64,000 nucleotides of DNA, from positions 1 through 64,000 of the forward strand of contig JAVVHE010000011.1 of NCBI GenBank assembly GCA_032249695.1, given 5' to 3'. This document shows, one piece after another, positions 1 to 7,631 of the stretch. This stretch comes from JAVVHE01 sp032249695. Its GTDB lineage: Bacteria; Pseudomonadota; Alphaproteobacteria; Sphingomonadales; Sphingomonadaceae. The stretch's first letter is position 1. Every line of letters begins with the position of its first letter. Under the pieces are notes generated by a model. It was not told the DNA's origin, made no database searches, and was given only the letters and a program-made list of their open reading frames with translations. The translations under genes and the position numbers were made by a program.

Positions 1-256
1 CAACCACTACGGCCTTTCATGCCCCCCGATGACGCCAGCGGCATTGCCGGGTGCATCCGTAGGACCGCAACGGAGAGAAGGAGCCCACAAGGGCTTGCGC
101 CCAGCAGGCAAGGCCGCTGGCAGGGTGCATGATGAACAGGACGTATGGGGGCGGACCCGCAGGGACATTGCCTCGCGCCGATTGTAACTTGTCCCGAACC
201 TCGATACCGCCGGAGCAAAAACCCCGTGCATTCCATCGGCGCGCGGCTGGAAGCAC
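1..256. other. left-edge stretch without recognisable gene
   Basis: No reading frame here has a recognisable start with a ribosome binding site or protein-like composition; the open frames on both strands are rich in Arg, Ala and Pro and look like chance frames in GC-rich DNA. The stretch lies downstream of the membrane-protein fragment that ends at 257, so it may hold that gene's terminator, but I see no clear hairpin with a T-tract. Confidence 0.4.
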
Positions 257-523
257 TCAAGCCCTGAGCATGTTCGCCGCCCGCGTGTGGTTGTACGCTT
301 CGTAGAGCGTCCACAAACCGCCTGCGATAAACACGACGCCGATAAGGAAAACGAGCGTCATCACGCCGAGCGCGAGGAGCGTCGCGCCCATCAGATAACC
401 GACCGTCGTCGGGATGCTGTAGACGGCGCGCGTTTTGTCGTTGCGCAGTGCCAGCGCCTTGAACACGCCGTTCTTTTCGCGTCCGGCCAGCGTTACCACA
501 TCGCCGTCGCGGATATCCGGCAC
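257..523 (-). CDS. small membrane protein, probably 5'-truncated at tRNA-Gly
   Basis: About 88 residues if translation starts at the GTG at 523. The N-terminal 40 residues resemble the end of a soluble domain (a 'GDVVTLAG' stretch). Two hydrophobic segments separated by a short turn follow at about residues 46-78, then a short polar tail, so an inner-membrane location is likely. The same frame stays open through the tRNA-Gly gene, but that upstream part is only translated tRNA. The soluble part looks cut off, and no ATG or clear Shine-Dalgarno sequence lies between the tRNA CCA end and the coding part. This suggests a truncated gene or a remnant left by recombination at the tRNA 3' end. Family not recognised. 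Confidence 0.4.
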   Translation of the reverse strand: MPDIRDGDVVTLAGREKNGVFKALALRNDKTRAVYSIPTTVGYLMGATLLALGVMTLVFLIGVVFIAGGLWTLYEAYNHTRAANMLRA

Positions 524-529
524 ATCGGC

Positions 530-603
530 TGGAGCGGGTGAAGGGAATCGAACCCTCACAACCAGCTTGGAAGGCTGGGGCTCTACCATTGAGCTACACC
601 CGC
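530..603 (-). tRNA. tRNA-Gly (anticodon TCC), CCA encoded
   Basis: Read on the minus strand, GCGGGTG (603-597) pairs with CACCCGC (540-534) to form the acceptor stem. The anticodon arm is CCAGC/GCTGG with loop CTTCCAA, giving anticodon TCC for glycine. The T-loop GGTTCGATTCC is standard. Discriminator T is followed by an encoded CCA at 532-530. Length 74 nt with CCA. It stands alone; its 3' end directly abuts the coding frame of the membrane-protein fragment, which makes it a possible integration site. Confidence 0.96.
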
Positions 604-737
604 GCGCGCCGCATTACGGAGTGGGGCTGGTTGGACGCGAAGTCAAGCGCCTCGCGTCACACCCACGGTCCTGCGGCGCCCGTCCCCCTCCCTTCACCGG
701 CGGGGATCGGCTAGGCATCTTCGAAAGGAGACGCTCC

Positions 738-3002
738 ATGCTCACTCTCGCCTTCGGCAAGTCGCAGCGGATTGAGGACGACCGGCTGATCACCGGGCGC
801 GGCCAGTTCACCGACGACATCCAGCTGCCCGGCGAGGTTTACGCCGCAACGCTGCGCAGTCCCTACGGACACGCCAATATCCGCTCGGTCGATGCCGCAG
901 GCGCGCGCGCCTATCCAGGCGTTCTCGGGGTCTGGACCGGGGCGGATATCGCCGACCGCCCCGCACTGCCCACTTTCAAGATGCTCGCGCCGATCGCGAC
1001 GCCGCGCCACCTGCTCGCAATCGACCGCGTGCGCTTCGTGGGCGAGGGTGTTGCTTTCGTGGTTGCCGAAACGCGCGAGGCGGCGCGCGCCGCAGCCGAA
1101 ATGATCGAGGTCGACTATGAGGAACTGCCCGCGGTCGCAACGCTCGACGAGGCGATCGCGCCCGGAGCGCCTCAGCTGTGGGACGAAGCGCCGGGCAACA
1201 TTCTCTTCACTTGGAACGCTGGCGACGCCGACACCGCGCGCGCTGCAATCGAGCGCGCGCACCATGTCACCCGCCTGCGCGTCGTCCAGAACCGCGTCGC
1301 GCCGGCTTCGATGGAGGTGCGGGCAGCCGTCGGTCATATCGACGAGACCGGCCGCGCGGTGCTCCACGCGGGCAGCCAGGGCGTCGTCGGCATGCGCCGC
1401 ACCATCGCCAGCCTGCTCGGCCGCAAGCCCGACGATGTCCGCGTGATCACCAAGGATGTCGGCGGCGGGTTTGGGATGAAGAGCTTCACCTACCCCGAAT
1501 ATGCGCTGCTGCTGATCGCCGCCGAGAAGCTGGGCCGCCCGGTCAAATGGACCGGCGGGCGCTCAGACGCCTTCCTTTCGGACACGCACGGCCGCGACAT
1601 GGTCTCTGACTGCGCGATGGGTTTCGATGCCGACGGCAACATCGTGGGGCTGGTTGTCGAGAGCTGGGCCAATATGGGCGCACACCAGTCCGAGTTCGGA
1701 CCAGGCGTCCAGACTTATGCGGGCGGGCGGATGCTGGGCGGAGTCTACCGCTGCCGCGCGATTCACAACCGCGTGCACAATGTCGCGACCAATACCACGC
1801 CCGTCGACGCCTATCGCGGCGCCGGGCGGCCCGAGGCGACCTATCTACTGGAACGACTGATGGATGCCGCTGCGCGCGAGCTGGGCATCGCCCCCGACGA
1901 GCTGCGCCGCAAGAACCTGCTGCGCCCTGACGAGCTGCCGTTCGACAACGGCCTGGGCCTCACCTTCGATCTGGGCGACTTCCCCGCGCTACTCGATCGC
2001 GCGCTGAGCGATGCTGACTGGGCGGGCTTCCCCGCGCGCCGCGCCACCGCGGAGGCGACGGGCCTGCGTTATGGCCGCGGCATCGGATTCTATGTTGAGA
2101 TCTGCGGCTTTGCCGGGACGGAGGAAGTGGCCGACGTCCGCGTGTTGGCCGACGGCACCATCGAAGCCGCGATCGGCACGCAGGCAAACGGCCAAGGGCA
2201 TGAGACCGCGTTCGCGCGCATCATCGCGCAGCGGCTGGAGGTGCCGGTCAGCCAGATCCGCATCGTCCAGGGCGACACCGACCGCCTGGACGAAGGCGCC
2301 GGCACTGGCGGCAGCCGGTCGCTGCAATGGGGCGGCGGCGCGGCCGCGGTCGCTGCGGGGGAAACGCTCGAGCGCGCTAAAGCCGTCGCGACGCAGCTGC
2401 TCGGTGGCAGCGCCACCTACGCGGCCGGCGTGTTCCGCGCCGAGGGCACCAACCGCACCGCAAGCTGGGCCGAGCTTGCCGCCGCGCGTCCGGGTGCGCT
2501 CGATGGCCGGTCCAAGTTCCGCACCGACAAGCCCGCGCCGGTCTACCCGAACGGCTGCCACATCGCCGAAGTCGCGGTCGATCCCTCGACAGGCAAGGTT
2601 TCGGTCGAACGCTACACGATCGTCGACGATTTCGGCACGCTGATGAATCCCGAGCTGGTGGTGGGCCAAGTGCATGGTGGCGTCGCGCAGGGGCTGGGTC
2701 AGGTGCTGCTGGAAAACCTAGTCTATGGCGAGGGCGCGCAGCTGCTGACGGGCAGCTTCATGGACTACGGCATCCCGCGCGCCGATGACATGCCGAGCGC
2801 CATCGGCTTCGACTCGCTTCCCGTCCCCAACCCCAACAACCCGCTGGGCGTGAAGGGGTGCGGCGAGGCGGGTACGATCGGCGGCATGCCATCGATCATG
2901 AACGCCATCATCGACGCGATCGGCGGCCAGCAGATCGAAATGCCGGCAACGCCCGAAAAGCTGTGGCGCGCCTGCGGCGGCGGGATGCGCGAAGCGGCCT
3001 GA
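738..3002 (+). CDS. xanthine dehydrogenase-family molybdopterin-binding large subunit
   Basis: 754-residue protein of the CoxL/aldehyde oxidoreductase large-subunit family, which oxidises aldehydes, CO or heterocycles at a Mo-cytosine-dinucleotide centre. Visible family motifs: the N-terminal 'GRGQFTDDI' region, 'DVGGGFGMK' near residue 240, 'AYRGAGRPEA', 'GTQANGQGHET' and the C-terminal 'GCGEAGTIGG', which holds the catalytic Glu. The start is the ATG at 738, preceded by AAAGGAG at 724-730; the frame is open further upstream, but that part crosses the tRNA. The FAD-binding (CoxM) and 2Fe-2S (CoxS) partners are not adjacent, so the enzyme must find them elsewhere. Substrate cannot be told from sequence. 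Confidence 0.9.
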   Translation: MLTLAFGKSQRIEDDRLITGRGQFTDDIQLPGEVYAATLRSPYGHANIRSVDAAGARAYPGVLGVWTGADIADRPALPTFKMLAPIATPRHLLAIDRVRFVGEGVAFVVAETREAARAAAEMIEVDYEELPAVATLDEAIAPGAPQLWDEAPGNILFTWNAGDADTARAAIERAHHVTRLRVVQNRVAPASMEVRAAVGHIDETGRAVLHAGSQGVVGMRRTIASLLGRKPDDVRVITKDVGGGFGMKSFTYPEYALLLIAAEKLGRPVKWTGGRSDAFLSDTHGRDMVSDCAMGFDADGNIVGLVVESWANMGAHQSEFGPGVQTYAGGRMLGGVYRCRAIHNRVHNVATNTTPVDAYRGAGRPEATYLLERLMDAAARELGIAPDELRRKNLLRPDELPFDNGLGLTFDLGDFPALLDRALSDADWAGFPARRATAEATGLRYGRGIGFYVEICGFAGTEEVADVRVLADGTIEAAIGTQANGQGHETAFARIIAQRLEVPVSQIRIVQGDTDRLDEGAGTGGSRSLQWGGGAAAVAAGETLERAKAVATQLLGGSATYAAGVFRAEGTNRTASWAELAAARPGALDGRSKFRTDKPAPVYPNGCHIAEVAVDPSTGKVSVERYTIVDDFGTLMNPELVVGQVHGGVAQGLGQVLLENLVYGEGAQLLTGSFMDYGIPRADDMPSAIGFDSLPVPNPNNPLGVKGCGEAGTIGGMPSIMNAIIDAIGGQQIEMPATPEKLWRACGGGMREAA

Positions 3003-3105
3003 GGCTGGCGGCGCAGCGGCTGTGCCATCCTCGCCCCCGCGCCGTTCCAGTCCGCCGCGCCAAACCCTAAATCGGCCCCAATCTCACCCTCCGGAGATTG
3101 CCCCG

Positions 3106-3543
3106 ATGCGCTACCTGCACACGATGGTCCGCGTGACCGATCTCGATGAAAGCCTGCGATTCTACCGCCTGCTGGGGCTGGAGGAAGTCAGGCGCATGGA
3201 GAACGAAGCGGGGCGCTACACGCTCGTCTTCCTCGCAGCGCCCGGTGACAAGGACCGCAGCGCCGCCGAGCGCGCGCCGGAAGTTGAACTAACGTACAAC
3301 TGGGATCCGGAGATCTATTCGGGCGGCCGCAACTTCGGTCATCTTGCCTACGCGGTCGACGATATCTACGCTGCGTGTGAGCGGCTGCACGACGGCGGCG
3401 TCACCATCAACCGTCCGCCGCGCGACGGGCGCATGGCGTTCGTGCGCTCGCCTGACGGCATCTCGGTCGAGCTGCTGCAGGCGGGCGGAGCCAAGCCGCC
3501 GCGGGAGCCGTGGGCGTCGATGCCCAACACCGGCGCGTGGTAG
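3106..3543 (+). CDS. gloA: glyoxalase I (lactoylglutathione lyase)
   Basis: 145 residues, the usual size of a bacterial glyoxalase I. The enzyme isomerises the hemithioacetal of methylglyoxal and glutathione to S-lactoylglutathione in the cytosol. The four metal ligands of the family are present in the expected places: His5, Glu61 (in 'ELTYNW'), His79 (in 'FGHLAYAV') and Glu122 (in 'ISVELLQ'). The ATG at 3106 follows CGGAG at 3092-3096, and no similarity is lost upstream of it. It lies 103 bases after the molybdopterin dehydrogenase in the same direction and ends 2 bases before the end of the convergent crotonase gene. Whether the metal is Ni or Zn cannot be read directly. Confidence 0.93.
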   Translation: MRYLHTMVRVTDLDESLRFYRLLGLEEVRRMENEAGRYTLVFLAAPGDKDRSAAERAPEVELTYNWDPEIYSGGRNFGHLAYAVDDIYAACERLHDGGVTINRPPRDGRMAFVRSPDGISVELLQAGGAKPPREPWASMPNTGAW

Positions 3544-3544
3544 G

Positions 3545-4291
3545 CTAGAAGCGCGGGGAGCGCCGCTCGCGGAAGGCGGCGATGCCCTCGGCGAAGTCCG
3601 GCCCGTCGAACGCCGCTTCAAACGCGGCGATCGACTGCGCGTCATCGTCGGTAGCCGAATCGAGCACGCGGCGGACGCTGAGCTTGTTGGCGCGGTGGCT
3701 GTAAGGCGAGCCGGCGGCGACGGCGTTGATCAGGGCGGCCGCGCTGTCGGCGATTTCGTCCACAAGCCCAATGCGCAGCGCCTCGGCGGAGTCGATGAAT
3801 GCGCCTGTATACAGGATGCGCTTGGCCTGCGCGGGGCCGACGAGGTCGACGAGCAGCTTCACGTCGTGGAGCGGGTAGGCTAGGCCGAGGCGCGCGGGGG
3901 TGATGCCGAAGCGTGCGCGTGGAGTGGCTACGCGCAGGTCGCAGGCGATCGCGAGACCGCAGCCGCCGCCGATGCAATCGCCGTCGATCTCGGCGATCGT
4001 AGGCTTGGCTGCGCGCGTGACGGCCAACTGCGCGGCGCGGATCGCCTGCCGGTTGGCGCTGCGCCAGGCGGGGTCGGCAGCGTTGGCGTCGAGCTCGGCG
4101 ATGTCGGCTCCGGCGGCGAACACGCCCGGCTCGGCCGAGGCGAGCACCACCACGCGCACCGCTGCGTCCGCCTCGGCCGCGGCGACGATTGGGGGTATCG
4201 CCTCCCACATGGCCTGAGTCAGCGCGTTGCGCTTGGATGCGCGATCGATCAGCAGCCGCGCGGTCGCATCGTGGGTTTCCAGCCGAATCAT
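3545..4291 (-). CDS. enoyl-CoA hydratase/isomerase (crotonase) family protein
   Basis: 248-residue crotonase-fold protein. The CoA/oxyanion-hole segments are visible: 'FAAGADIAEL' near residues 60-70 and 'GGGCGLAIACD' near 105. In classical enoyl-CoA hydratase the residue after the GGGC is a catalytic Glu (rat Glu144); here it is Gly. The second catalytic Glu (Glu164, in 'xPExxLG') is replaced by Ala in 'ITPARLGL'. Hydration by the usual mechanism is therefore unlikely, and an isomerase, a hydrolase-like member or another crotonase chemistry fits better. The start is the ATG at 4291, where family similarity begins. The gene is divergent from the MFS transporter (59-base gap) and convergent with gloA. 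Confidence 0.85.
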   Translation of the reverse strand: MIRLETHDATARLLIDRASKRNALTQAMWEAIPPIVAAAEADAAVRVVVLASAEPGVFAAGADIAELDANAADPAWRSANRQAIRAAQLAVTRAAKPTIAEIDGDCIGGGCGLAIACDLRVATPRARFGITPARLGLAYPLHDVKLLVDLVGPAQAKRILYTGAFIDSAEALRIGLVDEIADSAAALINAVAAGSPYSHRANKLSVRRVLDSATDDDAQSIAAFEAAFDGPDFAEGIAAFRERRSPRF

Positions 4292-4350
4292 GGTGCCCCG
4301 CTGCCGTGCGCGACGCTGGACCGCAATAGGCGATCCACTATGGTTCGCCG

Positions 4351-5616
4351 ATGGGGTTAGTGGTGGACCAAGTTCGGGTGACGCGCGTTCGCGCGGATGG
4401 GTCCGCGCGGGCATGGGTCGTGCCGCTGCGGCTGGCGCTTGCGGCGGCGCTGGGCGCGTTCGCAGGGTCGCTGATTCTGTCGGGCACGCTGCTCGCGGTG
4501 CTGACGCCAGCGCTGGCGCTGCAATATGGCTGGACCGATCGATCGGTTCTGTTTGCGCTGCCGCCGCTGCTTGGCGGCGTGGCGCTGGGCGGGCTGGTGG
4601 CGGGACGGTTCGCCGACCGTCATGGCACGCGCTGGCTCGGCCTGCTGAGCGGCGCGGGCATCGCGGCCGGAGGGATTGCGATCTCGTTTGCGGATACGCT
4701 CAATCAGTGGGTGGCGGCGTGGGGGCTGGCAGGGCTGCTCGGCTCCGGCGCGGCGCCGTTCGTCTGGGCGCAGCCGATCGTCACCGCTGGCGCGCGGCGG
4801 ACTGGGCTGCTGCTCGGCGCAGGCGCTGCGGGCGCGGCGGTCCCCGCCACGTTTGTGACAGCGGAACTGGGCACGCTGCTCAATGCGCATGACTGGCGCT
4901 GGGTGGCGCGGATCGTCGGGGTGGGCGCAGGACTGGCGGTCGCAGTGGCTGCGCTGCTGCTGCCGAAGGTGGAGCGCTCGCAAACCGCCGAATGGCTTGG
5001 CACTGCGCTGCGCAGGATCGCTGAGACGCGCGCCTTCTGGCTGGTGCTCGCGGCCTCGCTGCCGGTGACGGTGGCGCTGGGCATCCTGCTGAGCGCGTTC
5101 GGCCCAATCCTGATCGAGCGCGGGCTGGAGCCGTATGAGACAGGCACGTATCTCGAAGTCGCGGCGGCTTCGACGGTCGTCGGGCGGCTATTCGCAGGCT
5201 GGCTCGCCGACCGTATCTGGCTGCCCGCGGCGGGGGTGCTGCTGACAGCGCCTGCGATGCTCGTGGGCCTGGTGCTTGCGCGTGGCACGCCGCCGCCCGC
5301 AGCCGGGATCGTCGTGCTGGCAGCTGCGCTGGGGTTGGCCGCGGGATCGGGCCTGGTGCTCGGATCGATGCTCCTGGCGCAATATGTCGGGCCGCAGCGC
5401 TTCGGGCTGGCGGCGGCGCTGTTATTCGGCGCACAGCTGGCGGGCGGGCTGCTGCCACCTGCGCTCGTCGCCGGCGCAGCGGCGACGAGGGCAGAGCTTG
5501 GCGCGTTCGTTGCCGAACATGCAGCAGTGTTTCTGCTCGCGCCGATGCTGCTGATCTTCGTGGGGCCTAAACTCGACGGCAGTGGCGGCGCGCCCAAGCG
5601 CCGCCGCAAGCGCTAG
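4351..5616 (+). CDS. MFS transporter
   Basis: 421-residue integral membrane protein with about 12 hydrophobic helices and a cytoplasmic loop near the middle ('LLLPKVERSQTAEW'). Two copies of the MFS motif A-like loop are visible: 'GRFADRHGTRW' after helix 2 and 'GRLFAGWLADRIW' in the second half, as expected for the two-fold repeat of the superfamily. The C-terminus is strongly basic ('KRRRKR'). Start at the ATG at 4351, with a weak ribosome binding site; an ATG further upstream is not in frame. Its end overlaps by 4 bases the end of the convergent substrate-binding lipoprotein. Substrate unknown; the sequence alone does not place it in a drug or metabolite subfamily. Confidence 0.88.
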   Translation: MGLVVDQVRVTRVRADGSARAWVVPLRLALAAALGAFAGSLILSGTLLAVLTPALALQYGWTDRSVLFALPPLLGGVALGGLVAGRFADRHGTRWLGLLSGAGIAAGGIAISFADTLNQWVAAWGLAGLLGSGAAPFVWAQPIVTAGARRTGLLLGAGAAGAAVPATFVTAELGTLLNAHDWRWVARIVGVGAGLAVAVAALLLPKVERSQTAEWLGTALRRIAETRAFWLVLAASLPVTVALGILLSAFGPILIERGLEPYETGTYLEVAAASTVVGRLFAGWLADRIWLPAAGVLLTAPAMLVGLVLARGTPPPAAGIVVLAAALGLAAGSGLVLGSMLLAQYVGPQRFGLAAALLFGAQLAGGLLPPALVAGAAATRAELGAFVAEHAAVFLLAPMLLIFVGPKLDGSGGAPKRRRKR

Positions 5617-7103
5617 CGCCGTTTACTGACCGACAGCTGGGAGAGCGGGTGCGCGCCCTGCTCGTTGTCCGCCCAGCCATCGACCGCTTGCGATACAAGG
5701 TGCCAGCGCGCGGTAGAGATGAGCGGGATGACCGGCACACGTTCCAGCAGCAGCCGCTCGGCGAGCGAGCGCTGCGCCAGGTCGCCGGTCGCAGCGGCGC
5801 GGTCGAGCGCGGCGTCGGCATCGGGGCTGCAGCGCCACGCCTCGACGCGGGTGCAGCGCAGCGCGTTGAGGAACCACTCGGGCGAAGGCACGGGCGCAAT
5901 CCGCTCGACGACTGCGAGCTGGAAGCGGCGCTTGGCGACGAACGCCTCGTGCATCGGCTCGGAGCGCAGCCGGGCGCGGACGACGATCCCCAGCGGCTCC
6001 CAGCTCTCCGCCAGCGCCTGCACGATCGCGGTAAACTCGCTGCTGTCGGGCGCTTCGACCGTCAACGTCAGCGGCTGTCCGCGCGAGACTCCGGCAGCGG
6101 CTGCAAGGCTCTGAGCTTCCGTCAGCCGCGCATCGGGCGGCGTCGCGGTCCACGGCGGCACCTCCCCTTGCCCCATCGATCGGCGCTGCGGGATCAGCGA
6201 GAGTTGCGCTCCGATGGCAGCTACCGCGAACAGCGACTGGGCGATGGTGGGGCGGTCGATCGCCATGCTCATTGCCTGGCGCAGCCGCGGATCTACCAGC
6301 GCACCGGCGTCGGCGCCGAACTCGATTCCCACATAGCCGAGCGCTGGCTCCACATGCAGTGTGCCGGCGCGTGCGCCGGCCTGCTGCACGGCAACCAGCC
6401 CGCCGAGCGCTGCGCCAGTCACCACATCGGCCTTGCCGCTCTTGAAGGCGGCGATCGCCGCATCGGTATCCATCGGCTGTAGCAGCACGCGGCTAAGCTT
6501 CTGGGTCCTCGCGGCGAACCACGCCGGGTTGGCGCGGAGACGGACGGTGCGCGTCGGATCGGCGTCCATCACCCGCAGGAACGGTCCGGTAACGGCGCGT
6601 TTGCCGGTGTCGATCGTCATTGCCGGATGCGCCAGCAGCGCGAGCAGCGGCGGGTAGGGCCGGTTGAGCCGGATCTCGACCACCTCGGGCGCGGGCGACG
6701 CGACGGCTTCGACCGCATCGAACATCGGCGCGAGCGGGCTGCGGCCGCGCTCGTCCTGGTCCATCAGCCGATCAAGCGCCTTGGCCGCATCGTCTGCGGT
6801 CAGGCGCGCGCCATCGGACCAGCGCGCGGTCTTCCGCAATCGGAACACATATTGCAGGCCGTCGGGGCTGATCGCCCAGCTGCGCGCAGCCGCGCCCGCG
6901 ACCTGGCCTGATCGGTCGAAGCTCAACAGGCCCGACTGGATCGAACCACGCTCCAGGCGGGCGTAGGTGCGGATCGGGTTGATCGGCGTTTCGGCCGGCT
7001 GAACCACGGCGACCGTCAACGCCGCCCGGCCTTCGCTGCCCTCCCGGCTGCACGCCGCGAGCAGCACCGCAGCGGCTCCAATGACGAACCGGCGCCATGC
7101 CAT
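5613..7103 (-). CDS. ABC transporter substrate-binding lipoprotein (SBP family 5)
   Basis: 496-residue exported lipoprotein of the peptide/nickel-binding family 5. The N-terminus 'MAWRRFVIGAAAVLLAAC' is a lipoprotein signal with lipobox LAAC, so the mature protein is anchored through Cys18. The body shows family features: the lobe-I start 'ALTVAV', 'SFDRSGQVAGAAARSW..SPDGLQYVFRLRKTARWSDG' in short recognisable blocks, and 'RQAMSMAIDR' near the middle. No permease or ATPase genes are adjacent, so it is an orphan binding protein and might serve a transporter encoded elsewhere or a sensory role. Start chosen at 7103 because the signal peptide begins there; the frame is open upstream without a better candidate. 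Confidence 0.85.
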   Translation of the reverse strand: MAWRRFVIGAAAVLLAACSREGSEGRAALTVAVVQPAETPINPIRTYARLERGSIQSGLLSFDRSGQVAGAAARSWAISPDGLQYVFRLRKTARWSDGARLTADDAAKALDRLMDQDERGRSPLAPMFDAVEAVASPAPEVVEIRLNRPYPPLLALLAHPAMTIDTGKRAVTGPFLRVMDADPTRTVRLRANPAWFAARTQKLSRVLLQPMDTDAAIAAFKSGKADVVTGAALGGLVAVQQAGARAGTLHVEPALGYVGIEFGADAGALVDPRLRQAMSMAIDRPTIAQSLFAVAAIGAQLSLIPQRRSMGQGEVPPWTATPPDARLTEAQSLAAAAGVSRGQPLTLTVEAPDSSEFTAIVQALAESWEPLGIVVRARLRSEPMHEAFVAKRRFQLAVVERIAPVPSPEWFLNALRCTRVEAWRCSPDADAALDRAAATGDLAQRSLAERLLLERVPVIPLISTARWHLVSQAVDGWADNEQGAHPLSQLSVSKRR

Positions 7104-7277
7104 AGATCCCGACTTAGCGCCAAAGCGCGCCGTCTGCCACCGCCGCGCCGTCAGCCGAACAGCTGCATTTCTAACGCACATCTGACGCTGCCCGGCCGGA
7201 GCGCTGACGCCACCGGGCGTAGCTAGCTCGTGTGCCCGGCGGAACGGTCCGACGGGCGGACTTGAAGGAGACCACCG

Positions 7278-7397
7278 ATGAGCCGCCTCACCTCCATGCT
7301 GTCGATCGTCCTAACGCTCATCTCTGGCAGCGTCACGCTCGGTGCCGCGCTGGATTTCGGCGCGACGGCGGCCACCGCCGTCACGCTGAGCGCCTAA
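7278..7397 (+). CDS. 39-residue hydrophobic small protein
   Basis: A short gene with a very good start: ATG at 7278 preceded by GAAGGAG (7264-7270) at 7 bases. The product begins 'MSRLTSMLSIVLTLISG' and ends 'TAVTLSA' with a TAA stop, and is mostly one hydrophobic helix, so it is probably membrane-associated or exported. No family recognised. It is followed 14 bases later by a second small exported protein, suggesting a two-gene unit. The strong ribosome binding site is the main evidence that it is real. Confidence 0.55.
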   Translation: MSRLTSMLSIVLTLISGSVTLGAALDFGATAATAVTLSA

Positions 7398-7411
7398 GTG
7401 CAGCCGCCGCG

Positions 7412-7624
7412 ATGCGAACCGCAGCCATGCCCCGCGCCCGCCTCGGCCTCATCGGCATCGCGCTGGTGACCGGCCTCACCGCCCTCGCAGCCGAGCCGCA
7501 GAGCGCGCCCGAAACGCCCGCAGTCGGCCGGCGCTTCGTTGCGACCCTCGGCCACTTCGACCGGGCACTGAGCTGCGCACTCACGCCCGCCGGTGGCGAA
7601 CGCGGGCATTGCCAAGCGGACTGA
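7412..7624 (+). CDS. 70-residue putative secreted protein
   Basis: Starts at the ATG at 7412 just after the 39-residue ORF; no strong ribosome binding site, so translation may be coupled. The N-terminus 'RLGLIGIALVTGLTALAAEP' is a Sec signal peptide with a likely AlaXAla-type cleavage near residue 27. The mature part is about 43 residues with two cysteines ('ALSCAL' and 'RGHCQAD') that could form a disulfide in the periplasm. It ends 8 bases before the convergent anmK stop. No family recognised; function unknown. Confidence 0.5.
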   Translation: MRTAAMPRARLGLIGIALVTGLTALAAEPQSAPETPAVGRRFVATLGHFDRALSCALTPAGGERGHCQAD

Positions 7625-7631
7625 CGCGGGC

